Shown here: positions 43,088-51,335 of the stretch, piece by piece
How the letters are laid out: the number at the start of each line of letters is the position of its first letter
Numbering within the stretch: the stretch's first letter is position 1
Notes under the pieces: model-generated
Databases searched by the model: none
Told to the model about the DNA's origin: nothing
What the model saw: only the letters and a program-made list of their open reading frames with translations
Position numbers and translations under genes: made by a program
Origin: Ruminococcus sp.
GTDB taxonomy: Bacteria > Bacillota > Clostridia > Oscillospirales > Ruminococcaceae
Direction of reading: 5' to 3'
Length of the DNA: 62,156 bases
NCBI GenBank assembly: GCA_017519145.1
Contig: JAFWTA010000058.1
Coordinates: 1-62,156, forward strand

Positions 43088-45307
43088 ATGGATACCAGAC
43101 ACATCAGAAGAGCAGCGGCAGCCATTCTTGCTGTTGCGCTCATAGGCGGTGCGCTGCCATATAACGGCGGTTATCCCCTGTTCGGAACAGCTGTTGTTGC
43201 CCACGCCGAAAGCAATGTCACATTTGACGAGGAAACAGGCTTGCTCACACTCAGCGGAACCATCACCAAGGACGACCTCAAAAGCTACAAGTACAGCAGC
43301 AAGGTCAAGAAGATAGTCGCCCTGGAAGGCACTGTTCTCCCCGATGATTGCAGTGATCTTTTCTCATTCTTCAAAGCAGAAAGCATTGACCTTTCAATAG
43401 CTTACACCGGCAGAGTACACAATATGCGCCGTATGTTTTACAGCTGTGAGCAGCTTACCGAGCTTGATATAAGCGGTTTTGATACATCTCATGTAATTGA
43501 TATGAGCTCTATGTTCCAGTATTGCAGCAAGCTCACTTCGCTGGACGTAAGCAGCTTTGATACAAATAATGTAACCACTATGGAATGGATGTTTAATAGC
43601 TGCCGTTTACTCACTGAGCTTGACGTTTCAAGCTTCGATACAGTTCACGTCACATCATTTGAACATATGTTCAGCGGCTGTTCAGGACTCACTTCTCTCG
43701 ATGTAACAGAATTCCAGACCCGTGATGCAAAGACCTTTGCCCATATGTTTGATTCCTGTTCAGGGCTTACCTCTATTGATGTCAACAGATTTGACACATC
43801 ATCTGCCACAAATTTGTACGGTATGTTCCATAACTGCACAAAGCTCGAATCATTGGATATATCCAATTTCAATACCTCAAAGGTAACAAATATGACCCAT
43901 TTGTTCTCTGGCTCCAAAAATCTCAAGTGGATCGAATTCGGAGAATTTGACACCTCAGCTGTCACCTCCATGGCTTATATGTTCAACAATTGCAGCAGCC
44001 TTGAGCGTCTTGACCTGCGCTTCAATACATCGAACGTTACAAACATGGGAGATATGTTCAGCGAATGCAGCGATCTGAAGCAGCTTTACCTCCACTCATT
44101 CGATACCTCAAATGTTACGGATATGGGCTATATGTTCAGCGGCTGTTCTGGTCTTCATGAACTTGATCTGAATAATTTCAATACCGAAAAGGTCGTGGAT
44201 ATGGATCGTATGTTCAACGGATGCTCACAGCTCTTTAAGCTTGATCTCAGCGGATTCAGCACTGGATCAGTTACATTAATGGACTATATGTTCAACGACT
44301 GCACTAATCTTGAAGAACTTGATATAAGCAGCTTTGACACTTCCAATGTCAAAAGCACGAATTCCATGTTCAAAAACTGTAAGAAACTGGGATATACAGA
44401 TTTTTCAGGATTTGACCTGAGCAATGTTACCAACAATAAGGAAATGTTTACAGGCTGTGATGCTATGAAGCCTTACATCGTTACTGCCGCGGCAAATAAT
44501 GCCACACTGAACAGCAGTATCGGACTCAACTTCTACATAACACGCCCCGAACGCCTTGACAAGATAGTCATCAGCGGTCCCAACGGAGATATGGAAACTG
44601 ATCTCAGTGACTGCGAGATGATAAATAACTATTACAAGATCACCTATCCCCTTAATGCTTCACAGGGCAACTCGGATGTTACTATGAAGGCATACGATTA
44701 CGATGGCAACAGACTTATCGTGGCAAACACATCCAACGGTCTCCTTGACCATTCTCAGTCCACAACGACACTTGATAATTATCTCGCAGCTGTTTTTTCA
44801 AATGAAACCCTTTCAGAGGAAGTCCGCAATCTTACAAAACATCTCAGACACCTCTGCACTGCTGCTGACGGATACTTCAACGGCACAGCTGCTTTCTATC
44901 CTCCTGCCCAGTTATCCGAAGCGGATAAGGACTTCATAAACAGCAAAAAGCTGAAGAACGGTGCAGAAAAATACAAGATATCAGTAGTGCTCAACTCCGA
45001 TACCGCTATAAGATTCTACTATGACGGCGAGGAGAATACCGCTGATTTCGGCGGCAAGACTATCACCGCAAAGACAGGCAAATACGGCAAGTACTTCGAG
45101 ATACCCGATATTGCCGCACATCAGCTCTTTAACGACTACACCATACGCATAGGCAACAAGGATTATGTATTGAATACCCTGTCCTATGTTCAGCGCGTTT
45201 TTGAAAACGGAGATCTCGGAAGCAAGCTCTACGGAGTATGCGAAATGTTCTACGCTTACGGCAAGGCTGCTTATGACTACAACAATTCTTTAAAGGAGAC
45301 CACATGA
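43088..45307 (+). CDS. BspA-like surface protein with DUF285 repeats
   Basis: A 739-residue secreted protein. Signal peptide to about 42 (ending VVAHAES), then about fifteen 24-residue DUF285 repeats (pattern FDTSNVTDMGYMFSGCSGLHELDLNN split over repeats) to about residue 460, then a C-terminal region beginning AANNATLNSSIGLNFYI that I know only as a recurrent uncharacterised domain of ruminococcal surface proteins. There is no dockerin, LPXTG or membrane anchor, so attachment is unclear. ATG 43088 follows AAAGGAG at nine bases. Its stop codon overlaps the start of a 32-residue peptide gene. Confidence 0.88.
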   Translation: MDTRHIRRAAAAILAVALIGGALPYNGGYPLFGTAVVAHAESNVTFDEETGLLTLSGTITKDDLKSYKYSSKVKKIVALEGTVLPDDCSDLFSFFKAESIDLSIAYTGRVHNMRRMFYSCEQLTELDISGFDTSHVIDMSSMFQYCSKLTSLDVSSFDTNNVTTMEWMFNSCRLLTELDVSSFDTVHVTSFEHMFSGCSGLTSLDVTEFQTRDAKTFAHMFDSCSGLTSIDVNRFDTSSATNLYGMFHNCTKLESLDISNFNTSKVTNMTHLFSGSKNLKWIEFGEFDTSAVTSMAYMFNNCSSLERLDLRFNTSNVTNMGDMFSECSDLKQLYLHSFDTSNVTDMGYMFSGCSGLHELDLNNFNTEKVVDMDRMFNGCSQLFKLDLSGFSTGSVTLMDYMFNDCTNLEELDISSFDTSNVKSTNSMFKNCKKLGYTDFSGFDLSNVTNNKEMFTGCDAMKPYIVTAAANNATLNSSIGLNFYITRPERLDKIVISGPNGDMETDLSDCEMINNYYKITYPLNASQGNSDVTMKAYDYDGNRLIVANTSNGLLDHSQSTTTLDNYLAAVFSNETLSEEVRNLTKHLRHLCTAADGYFNGTAAFYPPAQLSEADKDFINSKKLKNGAEKYKISVVLNSDTAIRFYYDGEENTADFGGKTITAKTGKYGKYFEIPDIAAHQLFNDYTIRIGNKDYVLNTLSYVQRVFENGDLGSKLYGVCEMFYAYGKAAYDYNNSLKETT

Positions 45308-45402
45308 TGAAGGAAAAATACACTGCTCCCGATATGGAGCTCATAGAGTTTGAGAGCGAAGACGTTATCACTACCAGTGATCCCGAGCTTCCTCCTCAGT
45401 AA
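45304..45402 (+). CDS. short acidic peptide, RiPP-precursor-like
   Basis: A 32-codon frame with an excellent ribosome site (AAAGGAG, 5 or 8 bases before tandem ATGs). It overlaps the upstream stop (ATGA) and is followed by a strong terminator. The product is Lys-rich at residues 3-5, then has YTAP, an acidic-hydrophobic block MELIEFE, the motif EDVITTS and the short tail DPELPPQ. The YxxPxMExxEFExEDVI pattern is one I associate with short orphan peptides of Clostridia next to PqqD-type clusters. If it is a precursor, the core would be the TTSDPELPPQ end. A functional role is inference. Confidence 0.6.
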   Translation: MMKEKYTAPDMELIEFESEDVITTSDPELPPQ

Positions 45403-45411
45403 GTACCACAG

Positions 45412-45442
45412 ACAGGCAGTCCTTATGGGCTGCCTGTTTTTT
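45412..45442 (+). terminator. terminator after the short peptide gene
   Basis: Stem ACAGGCAG/CTGCCTGT followed by TTTTTAC. Confidence 0.88.
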
Positions 45443-45530
45443 ACGCTTTCCCTGTTTTATTATAAATTGGGAGCTGCGCAGAAGATTTCGCGGCAAAGTG
45501 TATAAAAAATGAACTTTAACGCTGCGCCAC

Positions 45531-45559
45531 TTGCCTTTTTAAAGCTTTCATGCTATAAT
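45531..45559 (+). promoter_or_regulatory. promoter of the lipoprotein-PqqD operon
   Basis: TTGCCT (45531-45536), 17 bases, TATAAT (45554-45559) with an extended TG -10. Confidence 0.65.
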
Positions 45560-45636
45560 TGATTTGTCTGCAATAACCGCCTGAACGCAGTTATTGTAAC
45601 GAAATGAATTATAATATCAATTTCAAGGAGTTCATT

Positions 45637-46026
45637 ATGAAAAAGATATTACCGATATTACTTGTCTCAGCTCTCGTGCTGTCAGGCTGTAACGGCGGAA
45701 AGGGCGGAAGCTCCGCAAAAAGCTCTTCATCGGAAGCTTCCTCAACTGCTGCTGCCGCAGATACAACTGCCGAAAACACCACCTCCGCAGGTGCAGATAC
45801 CACAACAACAGCCGCAGAGACCACATCGGCAGTCACAGCTGCCACTGCCGCAGCCGCCGAAAACAGCACTGCCGCTCTGTCCACTGACCCCGACACAGCA
45901 GCTCTCCTCGAGGCAGGGATAGTTCCGCCCGAGGCTGATGAGCCGGCACAGACCGATATCGCTCCGACTCCGGATAGTCCCGATGATAACGGTCCCATTG
46001 AGCTGCCTATCATACCCATTACCTGA
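45637..46026 (+). CDS. small low-complexity lipoprotein
   Basis: A 129-residue precursor with a signal peptide ending in the lipobox LSGC (Cys19), a GGKGGSS spacer, about 65 residues made almost only of Ala, Thr, Ser and Glu, then a distinct Pro/Asp-rich end (VPPEADEPAQTDIAPTPDSP ... PIELPIIPIT). I start it at ATG 45637, with AAGGAG six bases before. It leads the operon with the PqqD-like, nucleotidyltransferase, HPr-kinase-like and ABC genes. The conserved-looking tail after a mucin-like spacer could be a functional part displayed at the surface. No known family. Confidence 0.78.
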   Translation: MKKILPILLVSALVLSGCNGGKGGSSAKSSSSEASSTAAAADTTAENTTSAGADTTTTAAETTSAVTAATAAAAENSTAALSTDPDTAALLEAGIVPPEADEPAQTDIAPTPDSPDDNGPIELPIIPIT

Positions 46027-46044
46027 CCTAAAGGAGAATATATC

Positions 46045-46305
46045 ATGAAACTTAACTCCGGATTTCTCACCCATGTCTCAAAGGGTGAACACATAACCGT
46101 ATCAACAGGCGGTACCGACTGGAACGGACTCATCCGCAGCAACCCCACAGCCGCTTTCATTATCGAGTGCCTCAAGACCGACACCACAGAAAGCGCCATC
46201 GTTGACAAGCTTCTGGAGAAATACGACGTTGAGCGCTCTGTCGCTGAAAAAGACACAGCCGCTGCCATCGCAAAGCTCCGCTCCATCGGCGCAATAGACG
46301 AATGA
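46045..46305 (+). CDS. PqqD-like peptide-binding protein
   Basis: An 86-residue protein with the PqqD/RRE winged-helix look: an N-terminal beta hairpin (FLTHVSKGEHITVSTGG), a middle NPTAAFIIECL helix and a C-terminal helical end (VEKDTAAAIAKLRSIGAID type). PqqD and other RiPP recognition elements bind leader peptides. The start follows AAAGGAG. Its stop overlaps the nucleotidyltransferase start by four bases (ATGA). In lasso-peptide clusters such a protein (B1) works with a B2 protease and a cyclase; neither is present here. Confidence 0.82.
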   Translation: MKLNSGFLTHVSKGEHITVSTGGTDWNGLIRSNPTAAFIIECLKTDTTESAIVDKLLEKYDVERSVAEKDTAAAIAKLRSIGAIDE

Positions 46306-47435
46306 ACGATACAAAAAAGGATCTGATATACCTGCTTGCCTGTGCTGCAAACAGCTTGCCTGCCGATGCTGCTAAGGTCAGTGCTATGGATACAGACAGC
46401 CTCTACGCCCTCGCGAAGAGCCAGTCTCTCAGGGCTGCTGTATATTTTCCCCTTGAACAGGCAGGAGCAGCCGATGAGCGTTTTGTGCAGGCGTACAACA
46501 AGTCGGTCAGGAAGATCATTATCCTCGACAGCGAGCGCAAAGCCATCTCCGCAGAGCTCGAAGCCCGCGGCATATGGCATATGCCGCTGAAAGGCGCTAT
46601 ACTGAAGGAGCTCTACCCCTCCATGGGTATGCGCGAAATGGCGGATAACGATATCATCTACGATCCCACACGGCAGGATGAGGTCAGGGAGATCATGCTC
46701 TCGCGGGGCTATAAAGCCCAGAGCGTGGGAGAGTCCCATCAGGACGTTTATCTGAAGCCTCCCGTGCTGAACTTCGAGATGCACACCTCACTGTTTGAAT
46801 ACGGTCCCGAGCAGAAGCTGTACACCTACTACGAGGACGTCAGAAGGCTGATGAAGCCCGATGAGGACAGCTCCTTCGGATTTCACCTTTCCGACGAGGA
46901 CTTCTACGTCTATATGACTGCCCATGAGTACAAGCACTACAACGAGGGCGGAACAGGTATACGCTCTCTGCTGGACTGCTACATCTTCATGAAGGAAAAG
47001 GAACATAGCCTCGACCTCGGATATGTGTCGGATCAGCTTGAACAGCTGGGCATAGCAGATTTTGAACAGGCAAGGCTCCGACTTGCAAAGAAGCTGTTTT
47101 CCTCGCAGGAAACTGCCGATATGACAGATACCGAGGCTGAGATGCTGGAGGTGTATCTGGACAACGGCACCTACGGCACAGCACAGAAGGCTGCCGAGAA
47201 CAAGATGAAAAAGTATCTTGAGTCCTCGGAAACAGGCTCAAAGTCGGGATTTCTGCTGAAAAGGCTGTTCCCCGACACGGATTTCATGAAGCATCACTAC
47301 CCCATACTTCAAAAGCACATCATACTGCTCCCTGCGGTCCATGTATGGCGCTGGATAAGAGGCGTGAAGAAGAACCGAAAAAAGCTTGGAGCAGAGGTAA
47401 AGGCGCTGAAAGAACATGATAACAAAAAATTATAG
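46302..47435 (+). CDS. nucleotidyltransferase-family protein (NTP_transf_5-like)
   Basis: A 377-residue cytosolic protein. The signature is at about 95-125: MPLKGAILKELYPSMGMREM followed by ADNDIIYD, matching the LKG...YP...R...D-D pattern of the uncharacterised nucleotidyltransferase family found beside PqqD and HPr-kinase-like genes. The C-terminal half is helical, with an unusually basic end (RWIRGVKKNRKKLG). It overlaps PqqD (4 bases) and the HPr-kinase-like gene (20 bases), so all three are translationally coupled. In paeninodin-type lasso clusters a relative accompanies a peptide kinase; its chemistry is not settled. Confidence 0.8.
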   Translation: MNDTKKDLIYLLACAANSLPADAAKVSAMDTDSLYALAKSQSLRAAVYFPLEQAGAADERFVQAYNKSVRKIIILDSERKAISAELEARGIWHMPLKGAILKELYPSMGMREMADNDIIYDPTRQDEVREIMLSRGYKAQSVGESHQDVYLKPPVLNFEMHTSLFEYGPEQKLYTYYEDVRRLMKPDEDSSFGFHLSDEDFYVYMTAHEYKHYNEGGTGIRSLLDCYIFMKEKEHSLDLGYVSDQLEQLGIADFEQARLRLAKKLFSSQETADMTDTEAEMLEVYLDNGTYGTAQKAAENKMKKYLESSETGSKSGFLLKRLFPDTDFMKHHYPILQKHIILLPAVHVWRWIRGVKKNRKKLGAEVKALKEHDNKKL

Positions 47436-48177
47436 GATAGCTGACAGAGTAGTTTCTGTCAGCTCCATATATGACGAGGTACATAGCTATTGCAGCGAAT
47501 ACCTCACCGATGAGGAGGCGGAATACGCCGTAGTCACCTCTCGGGAGGATATAGACTATGAGCGCAGAAAGTCTGCCCGTGAAAATGAGCTGGAGGGTCT
47601 CCCCGTCCGCGAATACAGGGACAGCTATCTCGAAGAGCTGGCTGTATACCGCAAGATAGCCGAGAAAATGCCGGACTATGACACCGTGCTCTTCCACGGC
47701 TCGGTCATTGCTGTTGACGGTGAGGGCTATCTTTTTACCGCAAAATCGGGCACAGGCAAGTCCACCCACACACAACTGTGGAGGGAGTATTTCGGCAGCC
47801 GCGCCGTTATGGTCAATGACGACAAGCCCCTGCTGAGGATAGGCAGCGGCGGAGTCACCGCCTACGGAACTCCATATAACGGAAAGCACAGACTTGGCAG
47901 CAATATTTCCGTGCCGCTGAAAGCCATATGCATACTCACAAGGGCTGAGGAGAACCGTATCGTTCCCATATCGCGCGAACAGGCTTACACCATGCTGATA
48001 AAGCAGATATACCGTCCCACCGACGCGGTGAAGATGCAGAAAACTCTCGCTCTGGCAGATGAACTTGCAGACAGCGTGAAGCTTTTCCGCCTCGGCTGCA
48101 ATATGGACATATCCGCTGCAAGAACCGCTTACGAGGGAATGAACGCTCTCACAAAAACCAATTTCAAGGCTGAATAA
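47416..48177 (+). CDS. HPr-kinase/PEPCK-fold protein
   Basis: The 253-residue cytosolic protein has a P-loop FTAKSGTGKSTHTQLW near 108-123 and MVNDDKPLLR near 133-142, which are the HPr kinase and PEP-carboxykinase-like motifs. The true HprK C-terminal signature and hexamer tail are missing, and length is shorter than HprK. Relatives in RiPP clusters phosphorylate a peptide serine. It overlaps the upstream gene by 20 bases. Peptide phosphorylation here is a hypothesis from gene order. Confidence 0.82.
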   Translation: MITKNYRIADRVVSVSSIYDEVHSYCSEYLTDEEAEYAVVTSREDIDYERRKSARENELEGLPVREYRDSYLEELAVYRKIAEKMPDYDTVLFHGSVIAVDGEGYLFTAKSGTGKSTHTQLWREYFGSRAVMVNDDKPLLRIGSGGVTAYGTPYNGKHRLGSNISVPLKAICILTRAEENRIVPISREQAYTMLIKQIYRPTDAVKMQKTLALADELADSVKLFRLGCNMDISAARTAYEGMNALTKTNFKAE

Positions 48178-48180
48178 ATA

Positions 48181-49890
48181 ATGAAGAATAACGCGACAAA
48201 ATGGCTTTATTCCGTACCAAAAGGAAAAAAGCTCTATATACTTGCCCTGATGATAATACAGGGGCTCCACGGTGCCAGCGGTGTTCTGTACGCTCTGCTG
48301 CTGCGGAATATCGTGGACTGCGCCGCCGCACATAACAGGGACGGCTTCCTGCGGTATGTGATATCCACCATCATACTCGTGGCTGTGCAGATAGGTCTGC
48401 GAGCCATGGTGCGATGGCTGACGGAGCTTTCAAAGGCGACCTTCGAGAACCTGTTCAAAGCCCGTCTTATGCGGAATATACTGCGGAAGGACTTCGCCAG
48501 CGTCAACGCCGTGCATTCGGGAGAATGGCTCAACCGCCTCACCAGCGACACCGTGGTGGTGGCTGACAGCTACGTTGAGATACTTCCGGGGCTTGCTGGC
48601 ATGATAGTGAAAATGGTCAGCGCCGTTATCATGATGGTGGTGCTGGACCGACGGTTCGCCTGCATACTTCTCCCCTGCGCCATAGTAATGCTGCTGCTCA
48701 CCTACGGCTTCCGTAAGGTGCTGAAGCGGCTCCACAAACAGGTACAGGAGCGCGACGGCAGACTGAGAGTATTCCTTCAGGAACGCATAGGCAGCATGAT
48801 GATGATACGCTCATTCGCTGCCGAAGAGCAGACCGAGCAGGAAGCCGCGAACAGGATGAATGCTCACAAGTCCGCAAGGATGAAGAAGAACTGCTTCTCC
48901 AACCTGTGCAATGTGGGATTTCAGGCAGCTATGAACGGTATGTACCTCTTCGGTATCTGCTACTGCGGCTACGGTATACTCATAGGCACTATCAGCTACG
49001 GAACCCTTACTGCAATGACTCAGCTCATTACGCAGATACAGGCTCCCTTTGCAAATATCACGGGATATCTGCCGAAATACTATGCCATGACCGCAAGTGC
49101 GGAAAGACTTATGGAGATCGAGGAGTTCACCGATGACAGTGACACTGCTCCCCTCAGCATCGGCGAGATCAGCAGGTACTACTCTGAGGAGCTGAGCTCC
49201 TTCGGCATACGAAATGCCTGCTTTACATATTATCCTGCCGCTGACAGCATCAGAAAGCTGTCCAAGGCGGATATGCCCGAGGTGATAAAGAACGTCAGCG
49301 TTGACATCAGAAAGGGCGAATATGTAGCATTTACAGGACACAGCGGCTGCGGCAAGTCCACGGTGCTGAAGCTCCTTATGAGCATATACAGGCTGGACAG
49401 CGGAGAGCGGTATCTCATCAGCAGCGACGGCATAGAAACTCCGCTGACTCCGCAGTGGCACAGGCTTTTCGCCTATGTGCCTCAGGGCAACCAGCTCATG
49501 AGCGGTACTATCCGCGAGGTGGTCTCCTTTGCAGGGCGCTCAGAGGACAGTGCCGAACGCGTGGAAAGAGCGCTGAAAATAGCCTGTGCCGAGGAATTCG
49601 TATCCGCACTTGAAAACGGTGCAGATACGCTTCTGGGTGAGCGCGGAACCGGTCTCTCCGAGGGACAGATGCAGAGGATAGCCATTGCAAGGGCGATATA
49701 TTCCGACAGTCCCGTACTGCTTCTGGACGAAGCTACAAGCGCACTGGACGAGAGAACGGAAAAGCAGCTCCTTGAAAACCTCCGCAGCATGACCGACAAG
49801 ACCGTGGTCATAGTAACACACAGACCTGCGGCTCTGGAGATATGCGACAGAACAATAGATTTTACGGATAATAAAGGCGGCTCACAGTGA
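48181..49890 (+). CDS. ABC exporter, fused membrane and ATPase domains
   Basis: A 569-residue type-I exporter half-transporter: membrane domain (about 15-315) and a nucleotide-binding domain with Walker A GHSGCGKST (about 385), signature LSEGQMQRIAIARAI, Walker B VLLLDEATSALD and switch VTHRP. It has no N-terminal C39 peptidase, so leader removal would need another enzyme. It begins three bases after the HPr-kinase-like gene. The stop codon lies in the loop of the terminator hairpin. Export of the peptide or a modified product is inferred from the operon. Confidence 0.88.
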   Translation: MKNNATKWLYSVPKGKKLYILALMIIQGLHGASGVLYALLLRNIVDCAAAHNRDGFLRYVISTIILVAVQIGLRAMVRWLTELSKATFENLFKARLMRNILRKDFASVNAVHSGEWLNRLTSDTVVVADSYVEILPGLAGMIVKMVSAVIMMVVLDRRFACILLPCAIVMLLLTYGFRKVLKRLHKQVQERDGRLRVFLQERIGSMMMIRSFAAEEQTEQEAANRMNAHKSARMKKNCFSNLCNVGFQAAMNGMYLFGICYCGYGILIGTISYGTLTAMTQLITQIQAPFANITGYLPKYYAMTASAERLMEIEEFTDDSDTAPLSIGEISRYYSEELSSFGIRNACFTYYPAADSIRKLSKADMPEVIKNVSVDIRKGEYVAFTGHSGCGKSTVLKLLMSIYRLDSGERYLISSDGIETPLTPQWHRLFAYVPQGNQLMSGTIREVVSFAGRSEDSAERVERALKIACAEEFVSALENGADTLLGERGTGLSEGQMQRIAIARAIYSDSPVLLLDEATSALDERTEKQLLENLRSMTDKTVVIVTHRPAALEICDRTIDFTDNKGGSQ

Positions 49891-49903
49891 TACTGTGAGC
49901 CGC
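49877..49903. terminator. bidirectional terminator between the exporter and the Lgt-like gene
   Basis: Perfect 11-bp stem GCGGCTCACAG/CTGTGAGCCGC with a five-base loop that contains the exporter's TGA stop; TTTTC follows. Confidence 0.85.
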
Positions 49904-49906
49904 TTT

Positions 49907-50632
49907 TCAGTTATATGCCCTTTCGGAAAGGCTATGGTTCCTGTGCGCCTGTACTGCCATGACAGCGATGCATCCCGCCGCCGCTGCCGCACAGAGCAGC
50001 TGATTGGAGGATATCACCTTTCCCGTATGTGAGACCCTGAGGAAGTCCAGCGCGAATTTGGCTGCCGCTGACATGAGAAATACCATGATCTCAGCGTTTT
50101 TTCTGCCCCTCGCGTACAATATCATACCGATGATGAATATGACGAGAAATGCTGCGGACTCCGCTATCTGTACGGGAAATGCACTGAGATTTCCCATGCG
50201 CTCGCCGCTGTACTCAACGCACATAACGCCGCTGTAATCCACACCGCGGCAGCAGCCTCCAAGCAGGCAGCCTATCTTGGATATGCTGTACATGATGGGG
50301 AGCGAAAGTGTGCAGCTGCGGAGCATTATCCCGAAGCTCTCCCGTCTGCGGGAGATGGCAGCCATTGTAAGTGCGCTTGCGTACATACCCACCGCTCCGC
50401 CGATGGAGGATAAACCCAGAGCCTTGCCCCCTGAAGCTATCTGAGTGTGCAGAAGTGCGAAAAAGCCTGTCATGGCAGGTGCAAGGAGTATACCGTAGGC
50501 AGCGATATTCCGCTTGATGCCCTCCCTGCGATTGAGCACGAACTGCACTCCCAGTCCTGACGCAAGGGAAAGCATGAGCATTACCGCATAGGGTGGTATG
50601 AGCCCGTGGTCTGTACAGATATGTATATTCAT
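49907..50632 (-). CDS. prolipoprotein diacylglyceryl transferase-like membrane protein
   Basis: A 241-residue protein with six to seven membrane segments and the Lgt-family loop SKIGCLLGGCCRGVDYSGVM near residue 118, with FPVQIAESAAF after it. Lgt adds a diacylglycerol to lipobox cysteines. The canonical Lgt signature arginine/glycine block (GRxGNFxNxE) is replaced by this GCxxGGCC block, so it is an Lgt-like paralogue and may have a different role. The ATG at 50632 is chosen since AGGAGG abuts the earlier ATG. It converges on the RiPP-like operon that starts with a lipoprotein gene. Confidence 0.75.
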   Translation of the reverse strand: MNIHICTDHGLIPPYAVMLMLSLASGLGVQFVLNRREGIKRNIAAYGILLAPAMTGFFALLHTQIASGGKALGLSSIGGAVGMYASALTMAAISRRRESFGIMLRSCTLSLPIMYSISKIGCLLGGCCRGVDYSGVMCVEYSGERMGNLSAFPVQIAESAAFLVIFIIGMILYARGRKNAEIMVFLMSAAAKFALDFLRVSHTGKVISSNQLLCAAAAAGCIAVMAVQAHRNHSLSERAYN

Positions 50633-50648
50633 AGTCATCCTCCTCTCA

Positions 50649-51194
50649 TCAAAGGTTAGAGCACTGCCTCATTATATCATAACAGGCTGCCATGACCAAC
50701 AGAGCACTGATAAGAATAACTGCAACAGCTACGATATGAAGTATCATCAGCACCAGACCGAATACGTTCTTCGGATATGTAGCTCTGACGATTATCATAA
50801 GCACCAGTGAGGCTATCCAGCCCAGCATTCCCAGTGTAGGCAGCTCGAATAACAGAAACGGACTTACCACCAGCAGTATCAGGCTGATGATGCACATTAC
50901 AGTCCCGCCGTTTGAACGGTTCACAAACGGTGTCGGCGCATACTGCGACCGGTAATACTGCACTATCTTATCATGGGTGCTCTGATCGAACACAACTATC
51001 CCCGCACTTTCATTGGAAACTATATGATAGTACTCCTGCTGGTCGAGGAAATGGATATATCTTCCGTCGGGAAGCAGTGTGAAGCCGTATGCCGCCAGCA
51101 TAGCCATATCTGTGCCCTCGGGAGAAAACAGCGCAGGTCTGCCGAAGTACATCTCATAGGTACAATCGGGCATATCGTAATAATCAACTCTCAT
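50649..51194 (-). CDS. hypothetical membrane protein
   Basis: A 181-residue protein I do not recognise. Residues 1-92 are soluble and rich in aromatic residues (DMPDCTYEMYFGRPALFSPEG); then three hydrophobic segments follow (about 97-116, 120-137, 145-170). AAGGGGGATCACT precedes the ATG. It is upstream of the Lgt-like gene by 16 bases on the same strand, so the two are probably cotranscribed. No catalytic motif is evident. Confidence 0.7.
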   Translation of the reverse strand: MRVDYYDMPDCTYEMYFGRPALFSPEGTDMAMLAAYGFTLLPDGRYIHFLDQQEYYHIVSNESAGIVVFDQSTHDKIVQYYRSQYAPTPFVNRSNGGTVMCIISLILLVVSPFLLFELPTLGMLGWIASLVLMIIVRATYPKNVFGLVLMILHIVAVAVILISALLVMAACYDIMRQCSNL

Positions 51195-51296
51195 AGTGAT
51201 CCCCCTTCCGTGTTTCTATGCTCTGATTATACAGTAAGATGCGCCGAAATACAAGATGACAGAAATAACTTCCGCAGTGACATTTGTAACAAAAAA

Positions 51297-51325
51297 CGGA
51301 GAAGGCTCACTCATTGCCTTCTCCG
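51297..51325 (-). terminator. terminator of the NAD salvage operon
   Basis: Stem CGGAGAAGGC/GCCTTCTCCG followed by TTTTTTG on the minus strand. Confidence 0.9.
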
Positions 51326-51335
51326 TACGGTATAC

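Noticed and set aside
45609-46784. 391-codon minus-strand frame across the lipoprotein, PqqD and nucleotidyltransferase genes
   Set aside because: It is the complement of three real, well-spaced genes and is long only because of their Ala/Thr-rich codons.
47320-48333. 337-codon minus-strand frame opposite the HPr-kinase-like gene
   Set aside because: Antisense shadow; the plus-strand gene has a P-loop and overlaps in phase with its operon.
45304-49890. Lasso-peptide cluster
   Set aside because: The PqqD-like, kinase-like and ABC genes fit, but the lasso cyclase and B2 protease are missing, so the label is not justified.
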